64,000 nt of DNA. Source: JAZKFT01 sp965246935 (GTDB taxonomy: Bacteria; Bacteroidota; Bacteroidia; Chitinophagales; Chitinophagaceae). Shown here piece after piece: positions 52,466-61,261 of this stretch; within the stretch, counting starts at the first letter, position 1, and each line of letters starts with the position of its first letter. Location: assembly GCA_965246935.1 (NCBI GenBank), contig CBDFGC010000006.1:124001-188000 (forward strand), written 5' to 3'. The notes beneath the pieces were generated by a model that was given only the letters and a program-made list of their open reading frames with translations, did not search any database and was not told where the DNA came from. The position numbers were made by a program, and so were the translations under genes.

Positions 52466-53665
52466 ATGAATAACGCAATCTTGAAATGCTGCAGCCTGAT
52501 AGCTATAATGCTGTTGTTAAATGCCTGCGGAAAAGATGACAAACCTGCACCAACGCCAATGGCTGATCTTGACAAGCTGATCCTGGTCACCAATATTACA
52601 AGTGCTAATCCAGTAGTGGGATATGTGGGTACGCTAAAAGATTTAAGTGTCACTTCTTACACAAATGCAAAGTCAAGGCAATCTGCGCAGTATCCGTTTC
52701 TAACCGTGTATAAGGATGATGTGTTTGTGATACCGAACAAAGGTGGTGATGTGATAAAAAAATATCGCAGGTCAGTGGATGGTTCGCTGGCAGATATGGG
52801 AAGCATGACCCTGCCCGCCGCATCTCAATCTATTTCCATTGTTGTTGAAAGCGATACAAAAGCTTATTGCTCGTTGGAAAATTTAGGGAAGATTGCAATT
52901 TTCAATCCCACTACAATGGTTATTTCCAGCTACATTGATTTAACCAGTTATGCTTTGGGTGATGCAAGCCCCGACCCAACTGTAATGGTTTTACGCAACG
53001 GCAAGCTGTATGTATCATGCGTACAAACATCCAACGGCTATACCAGCGATAAACCGGCGCAGGTACTGATTATAAACGTAGCAAGCGGCAATACCATTAC
53101 TTCTGCAACAGACAGCCGTAGTACCTGGGCAGGCAGTGTGGATGAACAGCACTCTATGTTTTTTGATGAAAGCGGCGACCTGTATATGTTTTGTGTTGCC
53201 TCCTACGGGTTTGGCGGACCAACACAAAAATGTGGCTTTCTGCGTATAAAAAATGGCGCATCAACATTTGACCCTACTTATTTTTTTAATGTAGCCGACT
53301 ACAGCATTACGGGCATACCAGGCAGCAAAGTTGATTACCTGGAACACATGCGTTATTCATCAAACGGTATTGTATATAGTACCGGAAATATATATGCACT
53401 TGCCAGCAACCCGCCAAACTATGTTACCGACAGAACCTATGGTTCTTTCAAAATTGATCTGGTGAATAAAACAATTACCAAGATAAACCTGCCTTATTCA
53501 AACGGCTACTCCGCTTCTGTGGGCGTTTTTCAGGGAAAAATTCTTTGGGGATTAGCCACAGCAACCGGCGTAGGTATTTACAGTTATGACCCGGTTACAG
53601 GAACCGCCGGCGCCAACCCTGTTGTTACAACCCAAGGTGACCCTAGTGAAATTGAGGTTTTTTAA
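52466..53665 (+). CDS. DUF4374-like surface lipoprotein (beta-propeller)
   Basis: A 399-residue lipoprotein with lipobox LNAC (Cys21). The repeated pattern of about 40-50 residues (PFLTVYKDDVFVIPNKGGDV, SDTKAYCSLENLGKIAIFNP, MVLRNGKLYVSCVQTSNGYT) fits a beta-propeller. This resembles DUF4374 proteins, partners of TonB receptors in iron-siderophore uptake systems of gut Bacteroides (the XusB type is the parallel I recall). The gene lies 11 bp after the TonB receptor, so the two should be made and act together at the cell surface. Ligand is unknown. Confidence 0.82.
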   Translation: MNNAILKCCSLIAIMLLLNACGKDDKPAPTPMADLDKLILVTNITSANPVVGYVGTLKDLSVTSYTNAKSRQSAQYPFLTVYKDDVFVIPNKGGDVIKKYRRSVDGSLADMGSMTLPAASQSISIVVESDTKAYCSLENLGKIAIFNPTTMVISSYIDLTSYALGDASPDPTVMVLRNGKLYVSCVQTSNGYTSDKPAQVLIINVASGNTITSATDSRSTWAGSVDEQHSMFFDESGDLYMFCVASYGFGGPTQKCGFLRIKNGASTFDPTYFFNVADYSITGIPGSKVDYLEHMRYSSNGIVYSTGNIYALASNPPNYVTDRTYGSFKIDLVNKTITKINLPYSNGYSASVGVFQGKILWGLATATGVGIYSYDPVTGTAGANPVVTTQGDPSEIEVF

Positions 53666-53820
53666 GTAAGTGGTAAAAGTTAACGCTAACTATCGAGACT
53701 TTCATTCACTTTTTGCCTCTCACGGTTTGCGCCTTTGGTTTGGCACAACCCTCTATGCGGAATTTTATTAAAAGTGATGTTATACTGAAAACTAACTTAA
53801 ATATTTTTTAATTAAAATAT

Positions 53821-54402
53821 ATGAAATATATCCTTTCCTTAAGCCTGCTTCTCATTTTGTTTGTGGGTTGCCGGCATTCTGATAATGTAGCGCCAAACAA
53901 AGCCACAGAGGCATTGTATCAACGCTTTCATGGCAGGTATAAAATTGTGAGCTCGACGGCTGACGAAGCTGTAGACCTTAATATGGATGGCCAAAGCTCA
54001 ACGGATCTAAAGAACGAATTGGTGAACCTTCCAAATTCGGAACTGGAATTACGCATTAAAAATTCAGGCAGTAGTTACCTGTTTTATGAATTCTGGCAGG
54101 AGCCCTGCTTTGGCAACCCTTCTGGCGGCGACCTGCCACCGGTTTACAATCCATCCTTGATTATTAATTACTGCAATCAGGGTGTAGGAAGAACATTCGA
54201 CTTTAGCGCCGACCTCAAATCAATTTATCTCGGCCCGGAAAGTCCCACTACAGATACGATGCGTTATACAAGGCCAAGTTCCGTAGTAATTAAAGATGGA
54301 GACATGATTGAGATAATAAAGATTAAACGTTTTTACACCTTCTCGGGATGGAAGTATGTAAGAGTGGTCACGCTTTATAAACGGTACACAATGATCACCT
54401 GA
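53821..54402 (+). CDS. Small lipoprotein of unknown function
   Basis: A 193-residue lipoprotein (lipobox FVGC, Cys17). The mature part is beta-rich with no repeats or catalytic motif; LYQRFHGRYKIVSSTADEAVDLN is reminiscent of lipocalin-like Bacteroidota lipoproteins that start with a 'W/Y-x-G-x-Y' strand. Two Cys (EPCFGNP and NYCNQG) may form a disulphide. It follows the DUF4374-like gene after 155 bp and precedes the DsrE-like gene, so a role in the same surface system is plausible but unproven. Confidence 0.75.
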   Translation: MKYILSLSLLLILFVGCRHSDNVAPNKATEALYQRFHGRYKIVSSTADEAVDLNMDGQSSTDLKNELVNLPNSELELRIKNSGSSYLFYEFWQEPCFGNPSGGDLPPVYNPSLIINYCNQGVGRTFDFSADLKSIYLGPESPTTDTMRYTRPSSVVIKDGDMIEIIKIKRFYTFSGWKYVRVVTLYKRYTMIT

Positions 54403-54433
54403 ACTATCATTAAATAAATCAAAAAAAACAATT

Positions 54434-54835
54434 ATGAAAGTAGCTTATGTATTTGCCACACCACGTTGTGGAACTTATAAACTTGCACAGATAATTTTGC
54501 CGCAGTTAGAGGCAGGCACACACGGCGTGGATGTAGCCGGTATTTTTTTCTTTGATGATAATGTTTTTATATTAAGAAAAGGCGACCCTGTCGGTGAGCG
54601 CCTTTCAAAAATTGCAAAAGAAAAAAATATTTTATTAATGATGTGCGATATGTGCGCCCTCGAAAGAAGCTTAGCCGAAGGTAAACCACGCTGGTGCAGC
54701 CCTGATGGCAGAGGAAGAACAGAACCTGGTAAATGCACAGTAAAAGATGTTGTGGATGGTGTAACAGTTGGCTGCTTCCCCGATTTATATACAGCATTAT
54801 CCGGCAATATGCCAGATCAGGTGATAACGCTTTGA
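54434..54835 (+). CDS. DsrE-like, cysteine-rich cytoplasmic protein
   Basis: A 133-residue protein with the alternating beta/alpha layout of the DsrE/DsrF fold (MKVAYVFATPRCGTYKLAQI, VDVAGIFFFDDNVFILRKGD, NILLMMCDMCALE). Six cysteines lie at 12, 71, 74, 88, 101 and 114, including CDMC. DsrE relatives relay sulfur (or selenium) as persulfides, and SaoD-type proteins share this look. It has no signal peptide. It lies between outer-membrane components and the thioredoxin-reductase-like gene, so a thiol or metal-sulfur step is possible. Function here is unknown. Confidence 0.72.
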   Translation: MKVAYVFATPRCGTYKLAQIILPQLEAGTHGVDVAGIFFFDDNVFILRKGDPVGERLSKIAKEKNILLMMCDMCALERSLAEGKPRWCSPDGRGRTEPGKCTVKDVVDGVTVGCFPDLYTALSGNMPDQVITL

Positions 54836-54865
54836 TATAGGTGAAAGATATCTTAAAGAATCAAA

Positions 54866-55371
54866 ATGAAAGATACAAACCTGTATAAATATTCTACAAT
54901 ACGGCCCCTTTTTCCTTGCTGTTTTTTACTGCTATCATCCTATTTGCCGGCCCAGCAAAATCCGCAGGTGGAGATTATGGTAATGGATTCAATAAGTAAA
55001 GCCGCAGTCAGCAACGCTATTGTTAAGATATCAGTCATCAACAATACCATCATCCTGAATACAGATGGCTACTGCGCCATTAAACTAAAACCTGGTATAT
55101 ATGAAGTAACTGTTTCGGCTGTTGGCTTTCGTACAAAAACAATAACGGTAACGGTTGTTGATGGTAAAAAAACGAAATCGGTTATTCAACTAAAAGCAAT
55201 TAACAGTATGTTGGAAGATGTAACCATCGTTGGCCTGTCAAAAGAAGATGCCGAAGCCCGTGAGGTGAAGCGAAAGGCCTAACCAATCAATACAACGCAA
55301 GCGGCATTGACTGGAAGTTCAACGTGTGGTCTTTTTCGGTAGGGTACGCTTTTCATAAAAAAAGTAAATGA
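54866..55371 (+). pseudogene. TonB-receptor N-domain fused by deletion to a barrel C-terminus (broken)
   Basis: ATG 54866 gives a signal peptide and carboxypeptidase-regulatory-like domain nearly parallel to the receptor at 50073, down to EDVTIVGLSKEDAEAREVKR (the intact copy reads NVTVTGLRKEDAEARAIKR). It stops at 55280-55282. In another frame the DNA at once continues with NQYNASGIDWKFNVWSFSVG and YAFHKKSK to TGA 55369-55371, matching the end of the outer-membrane barrel at 48720. The plug and most of the barrel are gone. The 138-residue product could still be secreted, but the locus is a deletion mosaic. Confidence 0.85.
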
Positions 55372-56270
55372 GCATGTTCGACGTAATTATTATCGGCGGC
55401 AGTTATGCAGGGCTTTCCGCAGCAATGGCCTTAGGCCGCTCTATGCGAAATGTATTAGTGCTAGACAGTAGCAAACCCTGCAACCGGCAAACGCCGCATA
55501 GCCACAATTTCTTACTTCACGATGGCGATACACCGGCCGCTCTTGCCCAAAAAGCAAAAGAGCAGGTATTGAAATATAATACCCTGAAATGGTTGACCAA
55601 CGAAGTGATTGCTGTAACTAAAATGGCAGCCGGTTTTGAAATACAAATAGCTAACGGAGAAAAATTTCAAAGCCGTAAAATCATTTTCGCTACAGGCGTT
55701 GCCGATGTGATGCCTGTCATTAAAGGCTTTGCGGAGTGCTGGGGTATTTCTGTTCTGCATTGCCCGTATTGCCACGGCTATGAAGTAAAGGACGAACCGC
55801 TGGGTGTTATTGCCAACGGCGGTACCGCTTTTGAGATGGTAAAGATGATACAGCATTGGAGTAAAAATCTGGTTCTGTTTTGTAACAACACGTCTACCCT
55901 TACTGCCAAACAAACACAAAAAATTCAGTTTCACCATATTGAAATTATAGAAAAAGAAATTGCTGAACTGGTACATGACAACGGGTATGTAAAACATCTC
56001 CTTTTTGCAGACGGTTCGGTACGGGAAAGAAAGGCTGTTTTTGCAAGAGTGCCTTGTAAACAGCCTTCACCGTTGCAGCTTCAGTTGGGTTGTGCTTTAA
56101 CAGAAAACGGTTTAATACAGGTAGACGCTTTTCAGAAAACAACAGTTGCTGGTATATACGCAGCCGGTGATTGCACCAGCTTATTCAGAGGACTTTCGGC
56201 TGCAGTGGCGGCCGGGGGATTAGCCGGAGCAATGGTAAATAGGGAATTGATTGAGGAAAATTTTGAATAA
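55368..56270 (+). CDS. Thioredoxin-reductase-like NAD(P)/FAD oxidoreductase
   Basis: A 300-residue flavoprotein (likely start Met3 at 55374, MFDVIIIGGSYAGLSAAMAL). The FAD fold has GGSYAG at 10-15, the redox pair CPYC at 132-135 lies in VLHCPYCHGYEV, and the C-terminal GIYAAGDCTSLFRGLSAAVA is the second FAD motif. These match the TrxB-like 'CPYCHGYE' subgroup common in Bacteroidota and actinobacteria. The NADPH-domain motif is less clear (GVIANGGTAF). Its ATG overlaps the stop of the broken gene upstream. It could reduce a small dithiol partner in the island, but this is inference. Confidence 0.9.
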   Translation: MSMFDVIIIGGSYAGLSAAMALGRSMRNVLVLDSSKPCNRQTPHSHNFLLHDGDTPAALAQKAKEQVLKYNTLKWLTNEVIAVTKMAAGFEIQIANGEKFQSRKIIFATGVADVMPVIKGFAECWGISVLHCPYCHGYEVKDEPLGVIANGGTAFEMVKMIQHWSKNLVLFCNNTSTLTAKQTQKIQFHHIEIIEKEIAELVHDNGYVKHLLFADGSVRERKAVFARVPCKQPSPLQLQLGCALTENGLIQVDAFQKTTVAGIYAAGDCTSLFRGLSAAVAAGGLAGAMVNRELIEENFE

Positions 56271-56278
56271 GTACACGA

Positions 56279-56444
56279 ACAGAATTAGTGTAGGTTAATT
56301 CTCTCGTCATTGCTCCCGGACGTCCGGGATTGCCCGTGGCAATCCCCAATATTACCGGGGAGATTGCTTTCCGCCACGGCGGACAAGCTGTTGGGCATCC
56401 GCCGCGGCGGACGCAATGACACGAATTTAATCTAATGTAATTGT
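56279..56444. repeat. 166-bp palindromic element (second family)
   Basis: The left arm ACAGAATTAGTGTAGGTTAA.. (56279-56313) and the right arm ending GTAATTGT (56413-56444) are imperfect inverted repeats of about 33 bp. The core is G+C-rich with CCGGACGTCCGG and two CCGCxxCGGCGGAC words. A half-copy of the left arm occurs at 47331-47370. It fills the gap between the flavoprotein and the next TonB receptor. Confidence 0.75.
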
Positions 56445-56468
56445 TCATCGGTACTTAAAAAATATAAT

Positions 56469-58871
56469 ATGAAGAACTACCTATTCATAATAATTGTTTT
56501 TACCGGCTTATTTACGAATGCACAACAAGCCAACAAGCTAATTGGTACGATTGCCAATGAGCAAGGAAAACCTTTGGAAGGCATCACGGTAGGCTTGTTT
56601 GTTAACAGTGATACGGCGGCTATAAAAATCACCCAAACCGATAACGCAGGCATTTATCAATTTCAAAATATCAGAAGGGGAAGCTATTCTATAAAAGCTA
56701 CTTCCGTTGGAATGAAAAGCATTGTCTCCCCTTCATTTAATGTAAAAGATGAAGGGGAAATAAAAGTTGCTGACCTGATAATGAAAGTGGAAGAAAAGTT
56801 ATTAAAAGATGTGACTGTTACCGCCAACACATCCCCCATTGAAGCCAAAGACGGCAAGCTCATTTACAACATTGAAAGAAGCCTTACTGCACAAGGCACC
56901 ACCGCCTTTGATCAGGTACGAAAAACACCAGGCATTACGGTAGATGCCGAAGATAACTTAACGCTGAAAGGCAGTAGTGCCGTTACCATCATGATAGATG
57001 GCAAGCAAACCTACCTTGGCGGGCAGCAATTAAGCACGTATTTAAAAAGTCTGCCTGCCGAAAGTCTGCAACGCATTGAAGTGATGGCTACGCCTTCTTC
57101 GCAGTATGATGCAGCGGGCAATGCAGGCATCATCAACATCGTTACGAAGAAGAGTAACCGGCAAGGCTATGCGTTGAATTTGAGAGCCGGTTTTGGTACT
57201 GGTAAATACGTGCAAAGCACCGATGGCCTGGTGGGCAATATCCGTACGAAAACATTCAATTTTTTTGGCAGCTATAATTACAACTACAATCATTCAAACC
57301 TGGTTCGTAGCAGCTACCGCACTATTCGTACAACTGACAAAATAATCAGTTACGACCGCCGCTCCGTGGACCCGGCCATTGCCAACAACAACAGCTTCAA
57401 AGCGGGTGCAGATTTTTATATAAGTAAAAAAACAATGATGGGTTTTGTGTACAACGGCACCCACAACCGCTGGACCCGCAATGCCGGCGGACCCACTTAT
57501 TTAATCAATGCAGCGGGCGCCGTTGACTCTATTGCGCAAAACCAAAACTTCACCGACGAACCCGCTAGCAGTGGTGCGTATAACCTTAATTTTTCAACGC
57601 AACTTGATACCACCGGGAAGCAACTTTCTGCCGATGCCGACTATGCCGTGTATCACGATAATTCCATCGGCTATTTAGATAATGGCGTGTACTCCGTTAG
57701 CGGTGTTGCCTTGCAACCGTATCAATCGCTCACTTTCCGGCAACCAAGCACTATCACTATTCGTTCTTTTAAAACAGATTTGGTTTTACCTGCCGGAAAG
57801 ATAACCTGGAAGGCAGGAGCAAAGTATGCCTACGTTACCACCGATAACAACTTTCGTTACGATTCTTTGCTGAATGGAACGTACACCTACTCAAAAGTTT
57901 TGAGCAATCATTTTGTTTACGATGAGAAGGTGGCGGCGGGTTATATCTCTATCGCATCACCAATAAACAAAACGGTTTCAATAGATGCTGGAGCAAGAGT
58001 AGAACATACGTCTTCAAAAGGCAGCTTGCTAAATACTAGTGACATCACCGTTCGGGATTACACCAATCTATTTCCCTATTTATCAGTAACAAAAAATCTG
58101 TCGGCAGATAATAGCATCAACTTGTCTCTCACCCGTCGTATTAACCGGCCGCAATACGCCAACCTGAATCCCACCCGTTACTTCTTTGATAAGTACTCGT
58201 ATCACGAAGGCAATCCCTATCTACAACCGGAAATCTCCTGGAATGCTGCCGCCACCTACACCTACAAACAATCTTATATCGCTACACTTACGTACAGCCA
58301 CCTCACCAATGCTATTATGGGTTTTGCTTCGCAGGATACCGCCACGGGCATACTGCGTGTAGCCGACCGGAACTTCGCTTATAAAACCACAGCTGACTTA
58401 TTGCTCACTGCTTCTTTTAAGCCCACCTCTTTTTGGTCGGTGCAAACAACGGCCGATTTCATTTACCTGACTTATCTATACAACGCCGGCAAAGATTTTT
58501 TTCGGCCACACAAATTGAATGTGGATGTGCAGGTAGCACAAACCTTTTCGCTGCCCAAAAATTTCAATGCCGAACTTACCACTTTCTATACCTCGCCAAC
58601 CCTGAACGGTGTGTACGTTTTGCGAACCTACTTTCAAACCGATGCCGGTGTACGCAAATCCTTTTTTAAGAATAAACTGGATGCGGTGCTTTCGTGCAAA
58701 GACATTTTTAAAACCGATCGCTTTTGGGCGTACAGCGTTTACAGTGCCACCAGCATCCGGTACGACCATCGCCCCGATAGCCGCCGTGTGAACCTGGCGC
58801 TGACCTATCGCATTGGTGGAAAATTATCGGCTGGCAAAGAACGACGGTTGGAAGAACAGGAACGCTTGTAA
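56469..58871 (+). CDS. TonB-dependent-receptor-like outer-membrane protein (OMP_b-brl_3 type)
   Basis: An 800-residue receptor. Signal peptide (FIIIVFTGLFTNAQ), carboxypeptidase-regulatory-like domain (about 20-105, GTIANEQGKPLEGITVGLFV), a short plug (LTAQGTTAFDQVRKTPGITV, GSSAVTIMIDGKQTYLGGQQ, IEVMATPSSQYDAAGNAGII) and a long barrel with RINRPQYANLNPTRYFFDKY, a hallmark of this outer-membrane branch. No canonical TonB box was identified. This group is related to but distinct from SusC-like receptors and often occurs without a SusD partner, as here. Ligand is unknown; a metal role is suggested only by neighbours. Confidence 0.92.
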   Translation: MKNYLFIIIVFTGLFTNAQQANKLIGTIANEQGKPLEGITVGLFVNSDTAAIKITQTDNAGIYQFQNIRRGSYSIKATSVGMKSIVSPSFNVKDEGEIKVADLIMKVEEKLLKDVTVTANTSPIEAKDGKLIYNIERSLTAQGTTAFDQVRKTPGITVDAEDNLTLKGSSAVTIMIDGKQTYLGGQQLSTYLKSLPAESLQRIEVMATPSSQYDAAGNAGIINIVTKKSNRQGYALNLRAGFGTGKYVQSTDGLVGNIRTKTFNFFGSYNYNYNHSNLVRSSYRTIRTTDKIISYDRRSVDPAIANNNSFKAGADFYISKKTMMGFVYNGTHNRWTRNAGGPTYLINAAGAVDSIAQNQNFTDEPASSGAYNLNFSTQLDTTGKQLSADADYAVYHDNSIGYLDNGVYSVSGVALQPYQSLTFRQPSTITIRSFKTDLVLPAGKITWKAGAKYAYVTTDNNFRYDSLLNGTYTYSKVLSNHFVYDEKVAAGYISIASPINKTVSIDAGARVEHTSSKGSLLNTSDITVRDYTNLFPYLSVTKNLSADNSINLSLTRRINRPQYANLNPTRYFFDKYSYHEGNPYLQPEISWNAAATYTYKQSYIATLTYSHLTNAIMGFASQDTATGILRVADRNFAYKTTADLLLTASFKPTSFWSVQTTADFIYLTYLYNAGKDFFRPHKLNVDVQVAQTFSLPKNFNAELTTFYTSPTLNGVYVLRTYFQTDAGVRKSFFKNKLDAVLSCKDIFKTDRFWAYSVYSATSIRYDHRPDSRRVNLALTYRIGGKLSAGKERRLEEQERL

Positions 58872-58949
58872 GATAGACAGATGATAACAGTAAATAAAAA
58901 GATGATACAGTAACGCCGGATGTAGCCGAAACGGATTAATAAGCAACCC

Positions 58950-59117
58950 ATGCCGCCGGTATACACAGCTACCCTGTTATGGCGATACAGAAAAGATACC
59001 GATGATGAAATCAGGAAGTGATTTGATGATTACCTGAAGGCCGGAAAACCATTGCCCAACATGGAAAAGCACGGGCGTTAAAAATATTTTTTCCGCTCGC
59101 AATGGTATGGCCGCTAA
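58950..59117 (+). pseudogene. Possible short coding scar
   Basis: From ATG 58950 the frame reads MPPVYTATLLWRYRKDTDDE then a stop, then FDDYLKAGKPLPNMEKHGR, a second stop, and KYFFRSQWYGR, a third stop at 59115-59117. The composition is protein-like across all three segments, suggesting a small decayed gene. No family is recognised. Confidence 0.25.
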
Positions 59118-59180
59118 AAAGCAGTGTAACTGTGGAAAGCATTGCGGAAGGGAGAGTAAGCAGGCAAAAAAAACAATAAT

Positions 59181-60233
59181 ATGAGAGCAAAAAAAACAGA
59201 AGGTTTATTTGCGATAGTGCTTGCACTGCTCGCAGGCGTTATTGCCATCTTCTATTGCTTGTTTGCTGTTGAATACCTGCTTGATAAAACTTTGGTAAAC
59301 GACGAAATGGTAAATGCTGTACTCCCTCTCATAACCGCTTTAGGACTGATACTGTATTATTTCTGGCTAAGCCGCCTTGATTGGAACAGACAGCAAAAAA
59401 CAATTGCTTTTTTTCAGAATAGCATCCGTTATTTTCTGTCTTTTATTTTTCTCTACTATGCCTTTATAAAAATCTGCGGCAATATGTTTTCCACTTCGCT
59501 TGCCACAATGGATACGCCGCTTTATAAACTAAGAGGCTTTGAACTTACCTGGTACTTCTTTGGCTATTCGCCGGTGTACAACTGGTGCATCATTTTATCA
59601 CAGCTTCTTTGCGGTATTTTATTGTTATTCCAGCGTACTGCATTGGCTGCCTGCCTTATAGGTTTTGGTATGATGCTCAATATCACACTCATCAATTTTA
59701 CGCATCATATCCAATTGAAATTATTCTCGGTTATTTATACGGTAATGCTCTTTTACTTTATCTGGCTTCACCGTAAAAGACTTGCTGCATCTATCTTTCA
59801 TGCAAAAGAAGTTGCTAACGATACCCTGCCTGCTTATCTCCTCCAAACTATTTCAAAAACGGCTTTTTATTGTTTCTATTTTCTCCTCATCACGCTCATA
59901 ATCTGTGGATGGAAGGAATGGAAAATGAGAGCACATTTTGCAGGTGCTCCCTCAATATATGGTGTGTGGAAAATGCCGGAGCACCACGATCCGGCCTTTA
60001 CAAAATGGGATAAACTCATTTTTGATAAAGGTGATGAAGGCACGATAAAAAAGGCTGACGGAGAAGAAGCCTGTTTTACCTACCGTGTGGATGAAACTGC
60101 GTACAGGATTAAGCTTTGGGGTGAGCCATTCACGCAGGATACGTTGTGCTATCGCTATAAAAGAACGGGGGATAGCGGGTTGATTTTATACCTGTCCGAT
60201 ACCGTGAAAACCGGCTTAAAAAGAGCGCATTAA
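59181..60233 (+). CDS. DoxX-like polytopic membrane protein
   Basis: A 350-residue protein with about seven hydrophobic segments. IRYFLSFIFLYYAFIKICGN (about 87-106) and the WYFFGYSPVYNWCIILSQLL region match DoxX/MauE-type helices, with CxxxN-type residues at the helix ends. A C-terminal soluble domain of about 100 residues (APSIYGVWKMPEHHDPAFTK, YRIKLWGEPFTQDTLCYRYK) is unusual for DoxX. It lies downstream of a receptor gene after 310 bp and just upstream of the Zur-like gene region. DoxX-like proteins are linked to thiol/quinone redox chemistry; function here is unknown. Confidence 0.7.
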   Translation: MRAKKTEGLFAIVLALLAGVIAIFYCLFAVEYLLDKTLVNDEMVNAVLPLITALGLILYYFWLSRLDWNRQQKTIAFFQNSIRYFLSFIFLYYAFIKICGNMFSTSLATMDTPLYKLRGFELTWYFFGYSPVYNWCIILSQLLCGILLLFQRTALAACLIGFGMMLNITLINFTHHIQLKLFSVIYTVMLFYFIWLHRKRLAASIFHAKEVANDTLPAYLLQTISKTAFYCFYFLLITLIICGWKEWKMRAHFAGAPSIYGVWKMPEHHDPAFTKWDKLIFDKGDEGTIKKADGEEACFTYRVDETAYRIKLWGEPFTQDTLCYRYKRTGDSGLILYLSDTVKTGLKRAH

Positions 60234-60617
60234 TTATAAATTACAATTCAGGTACCAACCATGCAAACGATGAACAGATTATTTTAAAATAAGGCATAAT
60301 GGCAAAGCAAATATGAATATGCATGGCCACCCCGCATACAGGCTTCTGTTTTTTATCAGTACAATTCATTTGATGAGAGAGGACGATGGAATGTGAGAGG
60401 CAGTTGGGAATTTGCACCCCTGTCGTTTCTCTATGTGGTATTTAATGAAACAAATTTCAAAGGGTTGCCGGTAAAAAATCAATCAGTCATTAACAAAATC
60501 ACCTATTTGAAAAAATTCTGAAAACAGGGCGCTTCGGATTGCTAAAATAGATTTCTTATCGGCAGGTTGTTACGCTCAACATTTTTCCGGTTTCGATCAA
60601 TAATTCCAAATCTATTT

Positions 60618-60647
60618 TTTGCAACGTCGTTGCATTTTATATATTTG
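60618..60647 (+). promoter_or_regulatory. Bacteroidota-type promoter of the Fur/Zur operon
   Basis: TTTG at 60618-60621 and TATATTTG at 60640-60647 match the -33 (TTTG) and -7 (TAnnTTTG) consensus, with an 18-bp spacer. The predicted start site is near 60654, giving a leader of about 130 bp to ATG 60782. Confidence 0.75.
60620..60634. promoter_or_regulatory. Zur/Fur-type operator TGCAACGTCGTTGCA
   Basis: A perfect inverted repeat, TGCAAC-GTC-GTTGCA, sits on the last bases of the -33 element. Bound repressor would block RNA polymerase. This spacing and position argue for autoregulation of the Fur-family gene just downstream. The same TGCAA-N5-TTGCA form appears at 47559-47573. Confidence 0.7.
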
Positions 60648-60781
60648 CAACTCATACCGGCAACATTTTGCACTTTGAGAGCAGGCTGACAGTTTTTGTT
60701 TCATTCTAAATGGCGAATCCCGGTATCTGAATTTTGTTTTATTGTTTTACTAACAAGCGACCGCAAATCCAATTACACGGT

Positions 60782-61261
60782 ATGAGTTTGTTGCCCGAAG
60801 AAAAGAGTATCGTAAGCAGTATATGCAACGCCATGTGGTGGCTAAGAAATTCCGGCCTTCACATCACGGAGGCACGCAAAAAAATAATGGAGGCATTCCT
60901 AACCGGGCAAATGGCGCTGACACACGATGACATTAATAAATTTTGCGCCTATCAGTTTGACCGGGTAACTATCTATCGTACGCTAAGTTTATTTGTGCAA
61001 TGCAACATCATCCATGCGCTGCCTTCGTCCGATAACGTCATCCGTTATGCTTTGCTGGTAGCAGATAATGGGGCCGCCCTGCACCGCCATCACCTGCATT
61101 TCATTTGCGAAGACTGCCATCAAACCATTTGTTTGAACAACCTGCCTACACCATCCCTCCCATTGCCCGAAGGCTTTGCCGTACGGCAGACGGAAGTGGT
61201 TTTAAAAGGCACCTGCCAACATTGTTTATCGCACCAAAAAACGAAGCATGAATCCATTTAA
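60782..61261 (+). CDS. Fur-family metalloregulator, probably zinc-responsive (Zur-like)
   Basis: The start at 60782 (MSLLPEEKSIVSSICNAMWW) gives 159 residues; a frame to 60734 adds 16 residues without character. The winged-helix domain has GLHITEARKKIMEAFLTGQM and RVTIYRTLSLF, the recognition-helix motif of the family. HRHHLHFICEDCHQTICL carries the His cluster and structural CxxC (Cys109/112); a second CxxC, GTCQHC (Cys145/148), is near the C-terminus. Both pairs fit Zn sites. A palindrome overlaps its promoter, and the downstream gene encodes a COG0523 GTPase of the kind controlled by Zur. Metal identity is inferred from this context. Confidence 0.88.
   Translation: MSLLPEEKSIVSSICNAMWWLRNSGLHITEARKKIMEAFLTGQMALTHDDINKFCAYQFDRVTIYRTLSLFVQCNIIHALPSSDNVIRYALLVADNGAALHRHHLHFICEDCHQTICLNNLPTPSLPLPEGFAVRQTEVVLKGTCQHCLSHQKTKHESI

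Larger units (their letters stand above)
60234..60733. other. Intergenic region holding the Zur-operon promoter
   Basis: No gene is seen between 60234 and 60733. The right-hand part holds a well-matched promoter and an overlapping palindromic operator, both listed separately. The first 300 bp carry no recognised motif. Confidence 0.7.
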
